Shown here in pieces: positions 1 through 8,250 of a DNA stretch of 64,000 bases; position 1 is the first letter of the stretch; the number at the start of each line of letters is the position of its first letter. Below the pieces are notes generated by a model. The model ran no database searches. It had not been told where the DNA came from and worked only from the letters and a program-made list of their open reading frames with translations. The DNA is taken from positions 62,001-126,000 of the forward strand of contig NZ_CP016359.1 of the NCBI RefSeq assembly GCF_001951155.1. Reading direction: 5' to 3'. The position numbers and the translations under genes are program-made. This stretch comes from Christiangramia flava JLT2011. Its GTDB lineage: Bacteria; Bacteroidota; Bacteroidia; Flavobacteriales; Flavobacteriaceae.

Positions 1-709
1 CCAGCCCGGCTTTTTCATCGATATAGCTCAGGATCTTATTCAGTTCTTTTTCGTCATATTTTACATCGCCGTCTTCAAAATGAAAAACCGCGGGAGAAGA
101 AAGGAAATTTTTTAATTCGGGTGCCATTTCTTCCACGGGCAGAATATAATCTACCAGGCCTGTGTTGATAGCACTTTTTGGCATTCCGTCGAATTTCGCT
201 TCTGAAGGATCCTGAACCATCACCATTCCATTGTGCTCTTTGATCGCACGCACCCCACGTGTCCCGTCACTTCCGGTTCCGCTCAATACGATCCCGATCG
301 CACGTTCCTCACGCTGCTGCGCCATCGACTCAAAAAACATATCGATTGGAAGGTTTAGCGTCTGGTTCTTAGGCTTATCCCTTAAGATTAAAATATTATC
401 TTCCAGTACCAGGTTATTGGCCGGGGGAATCAGGTAGATCTGGCCACCTTTCACCTCCATCTGGTCAGAGATCTGGACAATGGGTAAATTGGTATTTTTC
501 TTCAATAATTCCCCCATCATACTTTTGTAGTCTGGCGACAAATGCTGAATGACTACGTAAGCATTTTTATCATTCTCAGGTATCTTCTTAAAGAACAATT
601 TCAGTGCTTCTAGACCCCCTGCGCTCGCACCTACAGCCACGATTCTCGGCTGCTCGGTAATATTCTTAGAAACAGGCTTCTTTTGAGTTCCCTTTTTTGT
701 CTTCTCCAT
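1..709 (-). CDS. CheB-type protein-glutamate methylesterase domain (5' part of a larger gene)
   Basis: The gene reads leftwards from ATG at 709 and is still open at base 1, so only the first 236 residues are present. They form a CheB methylesterase domain. The nucleophile motif GASAGG holds Ser29, the IQHLSP segment holds His56, and GTGSDGTRG holds Asp148, so the full catalytic triad is visible. There is no receiver domain ahead of it. In Bacteroidota such a start usually belongs to a long CheB-CheR-PAS-kinase fusion that does not serve classical chemotaxis; this is family knowledge, because the rest lies outside the window. The first 20 residues are a Lys-rich leader. The upstream region is shared divergently with proC. 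Confidence 0.88.
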   Translation of the reverse strand, partial: MEKTKKGTQKKPVSKNITEQPRIVAVGASAGGLEALKLFFKKIPENDKNAYVVIQHLSPDYKSMMGELLKKNTNLPIVQISDQMEVKGGQIYLIPPANNLVLEDNILILRDKPKNQTLNLPIDMFFESMAQQREERAIGIVLSGTGSDGTRGVRAIKEHNGMVMVQDPSEAKFDGMPKSAINTGLVDYILPVEEMAPELKNFLSSPAVFHFEDGDVKYDEKELNKILSYIDEKAGL

Positions 710-1243
710 TATATAGCAGTAGTTTTCAGGAATTGGTAATAATAAGGAATTATATCCAAAAGGATTACGCCTTCTCAAACTAATTTTGCATGAAACCACA
801 TAGTAATTGCAGGTATCCACATTTCTGTTGCACAAAAGTTGCAAAAGCTTAAACCTGACATTCTTGCAGAGAAAATGCGCCAAATCTGCAATGCTTTTTT
901 AATTTTTGAAATTTTCAGAAAAAAATAACATTTCCGGGATTAGGTTTGAAATGCTGGTTAAATAGCGATCAGAATCTAGCAAAGAATTCCTCTGATACCT
1001 TCAGAGTCTTCAGGCTTGGGTTTCAAATATTTAGAGAAGTTCAGTTTTCACCCCAATTCCATTAAAATTTCTTAAACACTTTTTAAGGTTTTCTTAGCGA
1101 TTTCAAGCTGAAATAAATCCTAAATTAAAGCTTGTTCGCCAATTTTGGCTCCTTTCACCTGACTATCGCATGGTGTTTGGACATTCTAGAGCGAATTTGA
1201 AAGTTTAGAAAAAACCTAAACAATAAGAACCAAAAAAGAAAAA
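710..1243. other. intergenic region between cheB-like gene and proC
   Basis: This 534-base AT-rich region separates two divergent genes and holds no convincing ORF. It should contain promoters for both. Two exact matches to the Bacteroidota -7 consensus TAnnTTTG lie on the plus strand (781-788 and 941-948), but neither has a TTG at the expected -33 distance and both are far from proC. I therefore do not call a promoter. A short direct repeat of GTTGCA (822-850) is the only other pattern seen. Confidence 0.5.
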
Positions 1244-2050
1244 ATGAAAACATTAGTTATTGGAGCAGGAAACATGGGTCTAACGTATGCGGAAGGTATG
1301 GCGAAATCGCCAATGCTGGGTCGCAGAAACCTGATGGTTTTTGACAAATCTGCCGATGTGATCGCAAGATTGCGGGAAATGGACCATTTCGATGTGTACG
1401 AGAAACTTGAAGACTGTCTTCCACAGGCTGATATGGTATTTATAGCGGTAAAACCTTACCATTGTGAAGAGTTGTTTGAAGAGATGAAACCTATGGTGAA
1501 TAAAGACCAGATCTTCGTTTCCTTGATGGCCGGGGTGACCATCGCCAAAATTCAGGCGGGATTGAATGCCAGAAAAGTGGTGCGTTCCATGCCCAATTTA
1601 CCAGCGCAGGTAGGAAAAGGCGTCACTTCTTATACCGAATCTCAGGAAGTTTCAAAAGTAGAATTGCTCATGGTAAGAAACCTGCTTGACACGACTGGGG
1701 AATCTATCCATGTTGAGAATGAGAACTTTATTGATGCTTCTACCGGAATTTCAGGAAGTGGGCCTGCATATGTCTTTTATTTTATGAATTCCATGCTGGA
1801 AGCCGCTCTGAAAATGGGCTTTTCGAAGAACGATTCCCGTGTACTGGTAAGTCAGACTTTTGAAGGTGCCGTGGAATTGTTCAATCGAAATGATCTTTCT
1901 CCAGATACTTGGATGGATCGTGTAGCCTCAAAAGGTGGAACCACGCGAGCCGCACTGGATTCCATGGACGATAATAATGTAAAGGAATTAATTAAAGAAG
2001 CTGCCTACGCCGCATTTGATCGAGCGGTAGAACTAGGCGAAGATAAATAA
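1244..2050 (+). CDS. proC: pyrroline-5-carboxylate reductase
   Basis: This enzyme catalyses the last step of proline synthesis, NAD(P)H-dependent reduction of 1-pyrroline-5-carboxylate, in the cytoplasm. The N-terminal Rossmann motif GAGNMG (residues 7-12), the IAVKP segment (67-71) and the family signature GISGSGPAY (168-176) are all present. The 268-residue length is usual for the family. The start codon follows an A-rich stretch, as is common in Bacteroidota that do not rely on Shine-Dalgarno sequences. It is the first gene of a proC-proB-proA operon, with 30 bases between proC and proB, so the complete glutamate-to-proline route is encoded together. Confidence 0.97.
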   Translation: MKTLVIGAGNMGLTYAEGMAKSPMLGRRNLMVFDKSADVIARLREMDHFDVYEKLEDCLPQADMVFIAVKPYHCEELFEEMKPMVNKDQIFVSLMAGVTIAKIQAGLNARKVVRSMPNLPAQVGKGVTSYTESQEVSKVELLMVRNLLDTTGESIHVENENFIDASTGISGSGPAYVFYFMNSMLEAALKMGFSKNDSRVLVSQTFEGAVELFNRNDLSPDTWMDRVASKGGTTRAALDSMDDNNVKELIKEAAYAAFDRAVELGEDK

Positions 2051-2080
2051 CTAAAAAAGAGTTAAACCAAACCATTTAAG

Positions 2081-2854
2081 ATGGATAAGAAAAGAAGAAT
2101 TGTCGTAAAAGTTGGTACGAACGTGATGACCAACAAAGACAATAGAATTTTAGGACCAATTTTGAAAAGCCTGGTTCGCCAGATCGCCACACTTTATGAA
2201 GAAGATGTGCAAACGGTCCTGGTTTCTTCAGGTTCGGCAATTGCCGGAAAAGAAATCCTTGGAGAGATCAATATAAAGGATGAAAGCAAGAGAAGACAGG
2301 TGTTTTCATCAGTTGGGCAGCCACGTATGATGCGCCACTATTACAGCATCTTCCATGATTACGGAATGCGTTGTGCGCAGGTGCTGGCTACGAAAAGAGA
2401 CTTTAGCCCGGGGATTCACAGGGAAAATATGATCAATTGTTATGAATCGTTACTTTCCGAAGGAATTATCCCGATCGCTAATGAAGATGATGCGGTATCG
2501 GTGACCATGTCTATGTTTTCTGATAACGATGAACTGGCCAGTCTGGTCGCTGAATTGATTGGTGCGGAAAAACTGATCATTCTGAGTGATACCGATGGTT
2601 TGTACACCGGACACCCGGAAGACGACGATTCAGAAAAACTGAACAAAGTACAGGTTGATGAAAACGTGGAAAAATACGTTCAGGAATCAGACAAAGGTGA
2701 AGGCGAAGGCCGTGGTGGTATGGAATCCAAGATCAAAATTGCAAAAAGTACCGCTTCCAAAAATATTACCACCTACATCGCCAACGGTAAAAGAGAAAAT
2801 GTCATTTTAGACATTATGGCCGGAAAGCCTGTAGGTACGAAGTTTACAGCATAA
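2081..2854 (+). CDS. proB: glutamate 5-kinase, short form without PUA domain
   Basis: ProB phosphorylates glutamate to gamma-glutamyl phosphate, the committed step of proline synthesis. The amino-acid-kinase fold is recognisable from VKVGTNVMTN near the N-terminus, the SDTDGLYTGHP segment in the middle and the GRGGMESKIKIAK motif near residues 211-223. At 257 residues it lacks the C-terminal PUA domain of the roughly 370-residue E. coli enzyme; the short form is common outside enterobacteria. It lies 30 bases after proC and 30 bases before proA, consistent with one transcript. Feedback inhibition by proline is known for the family, but cannot be judged from this sequence. Confidence 0.96.
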   Translation: MDKKRRIVVKVGTNVMTNKDNRILGPILKSLVRQIATLYEEDVQTVLVSSGSAIAGKEILGEINIKDESKRRQVFSSVGQPRMMRHYYSIFHDYGMRCAQVLATKRDFSPGIHRENMINCYESLLSEGIIPIANEDDAVSVTMSMFSDNDELASLVAELIGAEKLIILSDTDGLYTGHPEDDDSEKLNKVQVDENVEKYVQESDKGEGEGRGGMESKIKIAKSTASKNITTYIANGKRENVILDIMAGKPVGTKFTA

Positions 2855-2884
2855 ATTAATAACCGAAAAAGAAAGAATTAAGAA

Positions 2885-4084
2885 ATGAAGTTGATAAAAT
2901 CTGAATTAAAGAATAATGTCCTTAAATCTATGATGAATATCCTGGATAAGAGGCGTAACGAGATCATTGAAGCAAATAAAAAGGACCTTGAGGCTTTCGA
3001 TCGTGACGATCAGGCAATGTATGATCGTTTAGTGGTTGATGAAAAGAAAGTAGACGGGATGATCCAGTCGGTTCAGGAAGTGATGGAACAGGATGATCCT
3101 GTAGGCCAGACGATCGAACACCGAAAACTGGATAGCGGGCTGGATATTACCAATAAAACGGCTCCTTTCGGGAATATCATGATCATTTATGAATCCCGAC
3201 CGGATGTAACTATTGAAGCCGCGGTTTTAGCCTTTAAAGCGAATAATAAAATCTATCTGAAAGGCGGAAAAGAGGCTATTCATTCTAACAAAATTCTGGA
3301 AGAATGCTGGCATGAAGCACTGGAAGAAAACGGTTTGAGCAAGGACTGGATCAAGCTGTTACACCTTAACAGAACTGAAACCCAGGATTTCCTGAAGAAT
3401 CCGCCTGAGCAATTAGATTTAATTGTACCACGTGGTGGTGAAAGATTGATCGCATTTGTAAAGGAACACGCAACCGGAGCTGTTCTGGTAAGCGGTAGAG
3501 GGAATAACTTCCTTTATGTTTCCAAAAATGCCGATTTTGACGTTGCCAAGAAAGTGATGTTGAACGCGAAGATCGATAAGATCTCAGGGTGCAACGCACT
3601 CGATAAAGTCTTAGTTGATAAAAATATCGAAGATTACGAAGGAAAACTGAAAGAGCTTCAGGAACTTTTCCGGGATCACAATGTGACTATTCTGGTAGAT
3701 GAGGAAGTTTCTAAAGTTTTGACCGATGAAGAAAAAATTCCTTCTGAAGACACCTGGTATGAGGAGTTTCTGGCAATGAAAATCGTAATTGGAGCGATTG
3801 ATGGTTTGGATTCTGCGATCGAGAAGATCAACCAGTATTCCGGAGGTCATTCCGCTTCTATTATCACCAAAGACCGTGACGAGGCGATTACCTTCATGGA
3901 ACAGGTAGACAGCGCCGCTGTTTATCATAATGCTTCCACAAGATTCACTGATGGTGGACAAATGGGAGTTGGAGCGGAACTTGCGATTTCTACTGATAAA
4001 TTACATCATAGAGGTCCGTTAGGATTGAAACAGCTGGTTACCAATAAATATTACGTATTGGGCGAAGGCCACGTAAGAGTTTAA
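2885..4084 (+). CDS. proA: glutamate-5-semialdehyde dehydrogenase (gamma-glutamyl phosphate reductase)
   Basis: ProA reduces gamma-glutamyl phosphate to glutamate semialdehyde with NADPH, acting directly on the unstable ProB product. The aldehyde-dehydrogenase-like active site ISGCNALDK carries the catalytic Cys at about residue 236. The PRGG segment and the C-terminal TDGGQMGVGAELAIST and HRGPLGL regions fit the family. Length (399 residues) is slightly below the usual 410-420 but no domain is missing. It is the last gene of the proline operon and is followed after 20 bases by a strong hairpin terminator. Confidence 0.96.
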   Translation: MKLIKSELKNNVLKSMMNILDKRRNEIIEANKKDLEAFDRDDQAMYDRLVVDEKKVDGMIQSVQEVMEQDDPVGQTIEHRKLDSGLDITNKTAPFGNIMIIYESRPDVTIEAAVLAFKANNKIYLKGGKEAIHSNKILEECWHEALEENGLSKDWIKLLHLNRTETQDFLKNPPEQLDLIVPRGGERLIAFVKEHATGAVLVSGRGNNFLYVSKNADFDVAKKVMLNAKIDKISGCNALDKVLVDKNIEDYEGKLKELQELFRDHNVTILVDEEVSKVLTDEEKIPSEDTWYEEFLAMKIVIGAIDGLDSAIEKINQYSGGHSASIITKDRDEAITFMEQVDSAAVYHNASTRFTDGGQMGVGAELAISTDKLHHRGPLGLKQLVTNKYYVLGEGHVRV

Positions 4085-4103
4085 ATAACAACTGAATATA
4101 ATT

Positions 4104-4134
4104 AAAAAAGGCGCCAAAATTGGCGCCTTTTTTT
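4104..4134. terminator. bidirectional Rho-independent terminator after proA
   Basis: A perfect inverted repeat, GGCGCCAA-AA-TTGGCGCC (4110-4127), is flanked by an A-run on the left and a T-run on the right. It can therefore terminate the proCBA transcript on the plus strand. It can also terminate the nuclease gene, which ends at 4157 on the minus strand. Confidence 0.9.
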
Positions 4135-4156
4135 ATGAAGGAGTTTTTCAAAGGTG

Positions 4157-7100
4157 CTATTTCTTAACCACTTTGATCGTTTCCAGTTGTCCAAATGAAT
4201 TCTGAACCTGTATAATATATAAGCCCGGTAAGTACCCGCTCATATTCAGTTCCAGTTCTGCCGTAGCGTTTTTAACCTGAATTCTTTCAGATGCCAGTAA
4301 ATTTCCACTTAGACTATAGATATTCAGCTTTGCCTGACCGTTTTTAAAACCTTCCAGACTAATAATTGTTGTAGATTCAACCGGGTTGGGCGTCGCATAC
4401 AACTCCTGGGTACCTTCGCATTTACCTAAAACGGCCCCTTTCTTCAATAGATTGGCCACCGCGTTTTCAGAAACAAACTGGGTGTGGCCATTGAAGCAAA
4501 CCTGAACCATATCAGGATTGTTCTTGCCATTATCAGCCGACTCAAATAAGGAGAACCGGGCAGAGACAGCAAAGTGATCAGAAGCTGTAGAGCCGTAATC
4601 TGCCGTGTAAAGGTCGTAACGCACACTGGCACTGCCTTCTACATAATTATCAGAAAGCTCATCAGAGATCATAATGTGATCAATAATATCAGAATAATTC
4701 AGGGTTGAATTAAAACCTTCTTCACTAAGTCTGCGGGTGACAAACTCGTAATCTTCTGAATTAATGAATTCATAGTAAGACGATGCTGTGGCATAGGTGT
4801 CTGCAATGGTCTGGTCGATATCATCATTGAAATCACCAAGAACCATCAGGTTACTGCCAGCATAATACGTATCCAGGCTATCTTTTAAAACTTTATTATC
4901 AAACTCTCTTCTTTGATAATCTTCTGCACTGGAACCAGATTTGGCGTGGATGACTACAAAGTCGTAGTCTTGAGACTGGCCATCCAGAGTTACCGTAGTT
5001 TCAATCAAAAATGGCAATCTCCCACTGGACCAGAATTGATCTGCATCGCCAGTTGGATAACTTGCATCGGTGATAAAGGAACGGTCATCACCATTATAAT
5101 AGGGGTGAATACTTTCCAGTAAAACTTTAGATTCTTTTACATCTATCACATCAGTTTTATAGATAAAACCAATTCGTTGCGTTCCAAACTCCGGATCATT
5201 GCTATTAGGATAGGATACAGCATCTGAAAGAATAAAATCATAACCCTCTAATTCCGAAACCATTTCCGCGAATAATTCCACATTTACCACTTCTTCCACT
5301 GCGATGAGATCAGCATTCAATTCAATAATTCTGCTTTTTACTGCTTCCTTCTGAATGGCTTCTGGTGCCGGGGCGCTGTTATTTTTATAAAATCCGAAGA
5401 ATTCCAGGTTCCAGGTTACAACATCCAGTGTTTGGTCATAGGAAATATCCAAACCATTGTCACCATCAAATTTCTCCAGACAGCTGAAATCGTCGCTAGA
5501 TCTCGGAATTATATTAAAATACACATCTGCGGCAATTCCCGTCACACTACTGCAACTTTCCGGAATAACTCCATACAGCAGGTCTTTGGTATCATGATCG
5601 ATCCTTAAGTCTCCATCTCCACTGGCATCTGAAATCCTGAAATTCTCACCACCTCTTACCAGTTTTCCAATTTCTTCTTCTGCAAACTGGATGTTGGAAA
5701 CCTGTACCAGCTGATCTGGATATTGATCTAACTCGTTCAGGCTAATTTCCTTTGGAACAATTGGCTGCGTTGCTTCGCCCAGATCCATAATTTCAATAGC
5801 GCTTACCAATTCCACCTGCTCGAAATAGGTGGTTTTTATAGCGGTTAATTTGATAGAATCACCAATTTTAAAGTTTTCGTTTTCAAATATGTTCTCATCA
5901 TAGATCGCTATCGCCCCGTTCTTATCCTGGATATACGCAGGCCCGCCAATTTCATTCACCACGGTAAAAGTTCCGGCGACGGTTACGATCTGCTCATCGG
6001 CTTTTTCCCTCGCCTCGGCGATGGAAATGATTTTCTCGGGTTCTGAAGTGGGTTCTCCAAAAGATTGTCTGGAATTTACACTTCCAAAAGTATTAGGCAC
6101 AGGTCCAATCCAGATAAAATCTTCATACACTTTACCAGTTCCCTGCAGTTGTAAAGAGTATTCCACAGGTCCTGGTTCAGTCACGGCAATATCTGTACTT
6201 TCCAATCCCGCTGCAGGACCGCTTGTCGCCACGAAGCTGCCTTCATAGCTTAGAAACTGAATTACATTTCCTTCCGGATTGATCAAAGCCAAACCGTCTG
6301 GCGCTCCATTCTGAATACCTGAAACTTCAAAACTCAAAGTTCCGTAGCCATTATCCTGATTTGGTAAAACTCCGGAAAGGTTTTCAGTTTTATAAACATC
6401 CCCACCATTCCCATTGTAGAAAGCAATGCTGTAACCAGTGAGATCCAGGCCGGCAGTTCCGGCTACTTCGATCCCCTCACCAACATCGCCTCCGCTATTG
6501 TCGTAGTGTAACTCGTTTACAAAAAGCACCGGTACTGGCTGAACAAATTTCTGGTTGGTATTGACTGCCCCAAAAGTATTGGTAATGGGACCCGTCCAGC
6601 TGAAATCTTCGTAATAAGAACCTTCACCTGCTAATTGCAAAGAATAGCCTGCGCTGTTATTTCCCGGTTCAGCAACCCCAATATCGGTACTTTCCATACC
6701 GGCTGCAGGACCTTCTACCGCGGTAAAAGTTCCTTCATAACTTAAAAACTGGATCACCGCACCATCCGGATCTACTAAAGCCAACCCGTCTGGAGCACCA
6801 TTCTGGATTCCCGAAACTTCAAAGCTCAAAGTTCCGTAGCCGTTGTCCTGCTCTGATAACGTGCCGCTTAGATCCTGTGATTTATAGATCGCTCCGCCAT
6901 TGCCATTGTAGAAAACAAGTGTATAACCATTAAGATTCAGCCCTGCCGTTCCAGCAATCTCCACCGCTTCACCGGTATCACTGCTATCATTATCATAGTG
7001 CAATTCGTTGATAAAGGCAATTCCGTTCACTGGTTCAGGTTCAGGGTCTACGGTTCCTTCTTCAAATAACTGATTGGTGTTTACTGCTCCAAAAGTTCCC

Positions 7101-8098
7101 AGTTGTTCTGCCTGCCAGCTAAAGTCTTCATATTTCAATCCCTGCCCGCCCAATTGCAGGGAAGAATTAAATTCTGATCCCGATTCTTCGACGCCAATAT
7201 CGGTACTGGTCATCCCGCTTGCTGGGCCATTGGTAGCGCTAAAGCTGCCCTCATAGCTCAAAAACTGGAGAACATTCCCGTCTGGGTCTACCAGGGCCAA
7301 CCCATCTGGTGATCCATTTTGAAACGAACCTGGATAGATCACTGTAAACCCGTAACCAGATTGTTCATCAGCCACTATCCCACTTAAATTTTCAGTTGAA
7401 TAGCTTGCTCCGTTGGAGCCGTTATAAAGCACCAGGGAATAACCGGAAAGATCGGTTCCTGCAGTCGCGACTATTTCAATAGCTTCGCCGGTATCAGTTC
7501 CGGCATTGTCATAATGAATTTCGTTGATGAAAACGATTGGTTGAACAGTCCCCAATTGCTGGTTGGCATTCACCTCCCCAAAAGTTGAAGCCAATTCGGT
7601 TTGCCAGGTAAAATCAGTATATTCTGTTCCTTCACCACCTAGCTGCAGGGAGAAATCGGCAGGTGTGCTGCCTGACTCTTCCACTCCTATTTCAGTGCTC
7701 ATCATTCCATCAGCAGGACCTCCAACCGCCATAAAAGCAGCTTCATAGCTTAAAAACTGGATGACATTATCGGCATTATCGATCAGGGCAATTCCATCAG
7801 GACCATTCTGAAAGCTGCTTGGAGAAACGACGATATATCCGAAACCAGTACCGGAATCTGGAATGATTTCAGTTAAAGTTTCCGTAGCATATTCTGTACC
7901 GCCGCTTCCGTTGTACAGCATTAATTTCCAGCCCGTAAGATCGGTCCCGGCCGGCCCGGCAATTTCAATCCTTTCATTCGTATCACCGCCCGCATTATCA
8001 TAATGAATTTCATTGATGAAAACAGTTTGGGCAAAGCCTAAATTGGTTGATAGTAAAAATCCCAAAAATATCAGGAGGTAGGGTAATTTTTGTTTCAT
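4157..8098 (-). CDS. secreted nuclease: four lamin-tail domains, OB-fold, endonuclease/exonuclease/phosphatase domain, T9SS sorting tail
   Basis: This 1313-residue protein begins with a signal peptide (about residues 1-23). Four lamin-tail-like domains follow at about 24-185, 186-345, 358-520 and 522-680, each opening with a version of FINEIHYDN. An OB-fold-like segment spans about 688-866. The EEP nuclease domain (about 885-1185) has WNLEFFG, LIAVEEV, VIHAKSG, LGDFNDD, DHIMIS and SDHFAVSA, so the phosphodiesterase active site appears intact. A C-terminal segment (about 1235-1313) with ATPNP and a GLYIIQV core is a type A type IX secretion sorting domain. I infer an extracellular or cell-surface nuclease that degrades DNA or RNA, perhaps for phosphorus or nucleoside scavenging. 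It is a single-gene unit divergent from the peptidase gene. Confidence 0.92.
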   Translation of the reverse strand: MKQKLPYLLIFLGFLLSTNLGFAQTVFINEIHYDNAGGDTNERIEIAGPAGTDLTGWKLMLYNGSGGTEYATETLTEIIPDSGTGFGYIVVSPSSFQNGPDGIALIDNADNVIQFLSYEAAFMAVGGPADGMMSTEIGVEESGSTPADFSLQLGGEGTEYTDFTWQTELASTFGEVNANQQLGTVQPIVFINEIHYDNAGTDTGEAIEIVATAGTDLSGYSLVLYNGSNGASYSTENLSGIVADEQSGYGFTVIYPGSFQNGSPDGLALVDPDGNVLQFLSYEGSFSATNGPASGMTSTDIGVEESGSEFNSSLQLGGQGLKYEDFSWQAEQLGTFGAVNTNQLFEEGTVDPEPEPVNGIAFINELHYDNDSSDTGEAVEIAGTAGLNLNGYTLVFYNGNGGAIYKSQDLSGTLSEQDNGYGTLSFEVSGIQNGAPDGLALVDPDGAVIQFLSYEGTFTAVEGPAAGMESTDIGVAEPGNNSAGYSLQLAGEGSYYEDFSWTGPITNTFGAVNTNQKFVQPVPVLFVNELHYDNSGGDVGEGIEVAGTAGLDLTGYSIAFYNGNGGDVYKTENLSGVLPNQDNGYGTLSFEVSGIQNGAPDGLALINPEGNVIQFLSYEGSFVATSGPAAGLESTDIAVTEPGPVEYSLQLQGTGKVYEDFIWIGPVPNTFGSVNSRQSFGEPTSEPEKIISIAEAREKADEQIVTVAGTFTVVNEIGGPAYIQDKNGAIAIYDENIFENENFKIGDSIKLTAIKTTYFEQVELVSAIEIMDLGEATQPIVPKEISLNELDQYPDQLVQVSNIQFAEEEIGKLVRGGENFRISDASGDGDLRIDHDTKDLLYGVIPESCSSVTGIAADVYFNIIPRSSDDFSCLEKFDGDNGLDISYDQTLDVVTWNLEFFGFYKNNSAPAPEAIQKEAVKSRIIELNADLIAVEEVVNVELFAEMVSELEGYDFILSDAVSYPNSNDPEFGTQRIGFIYKTDVIDVKESKVLLESIHPYYNGDDRSFITDASYPTGDADQFWSSGRLPFLIETTVTLDGQSQDYDFVVIHAKSGSSAEDYQRREFDNKVLKDSLDTYYAGSNLMVLGDFNDDIDQTIADTYATASSYYEFINSEDYEFVTRRLSEEGFNSTLNYSDIIDHIMISDELSDNYVEGSASVRYDLYTADYGSTASDHFAVSARFSLFESADNGKNNPDMVQVCFNGHTQFVSENAVANLLKKGAVLGKCEGTQELYATPNPVESTTIISLEGFKNGQAKLNIYSLSGNLLASERIQVKNATAELELNMSGYLPGLYIIQVQNSFGQLETIKVVKK
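6060..8025 (-). repeat. four tandem lamin-tail modules inside the nuclease gene
   Basis: The region encodes four copies of a roughly 160-residue module, with starts near 8026, 7540, 7022 and 6532. Modules 3 and 4 share long near-identical stretches at protein level, such as NGYGTLSFEVSGIQNGAPDG, so that pair looks the most recently duplicated. Modules 1 and 2 are more diverged. Repeats of this type could recombine and change copy number. Confidence 0.85.
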
Positions 8099-8250
8099 GC
8101 GTTGTTTTGTTTTTTTCCAACCGCAATTAACTGAATATTATAAGATTATACATTATGCTTTTATTAACAAAACTTCAACAATACAAATTCGATTTTCGCG
8201 ATGTAACTTTTAAGCCTTTCAACAGTCTTATAACTAAACAAAATGAACTT

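Noticed and set aside
231..437. Plus-strand frame of 68 codons
   Set aside because: It lies opposite the CheB-type coding sequence, which has a full catalytic triad; it is a shadow frame.
781..788. Exact TAnnTTTG -7 match upstream of proC (plus strand)
   Set aside because: No TTG at the -33 distance and more than 450 bases from proC; likely chance in AT-rich DNA. The same applies to 941-948.
8155..8250. Longer N-terminus of the M61 peptidase
   Set aside because: The added 32 residues precede a perfect lipoprotein signal peptide; the start at 8251 explains the sequence better.
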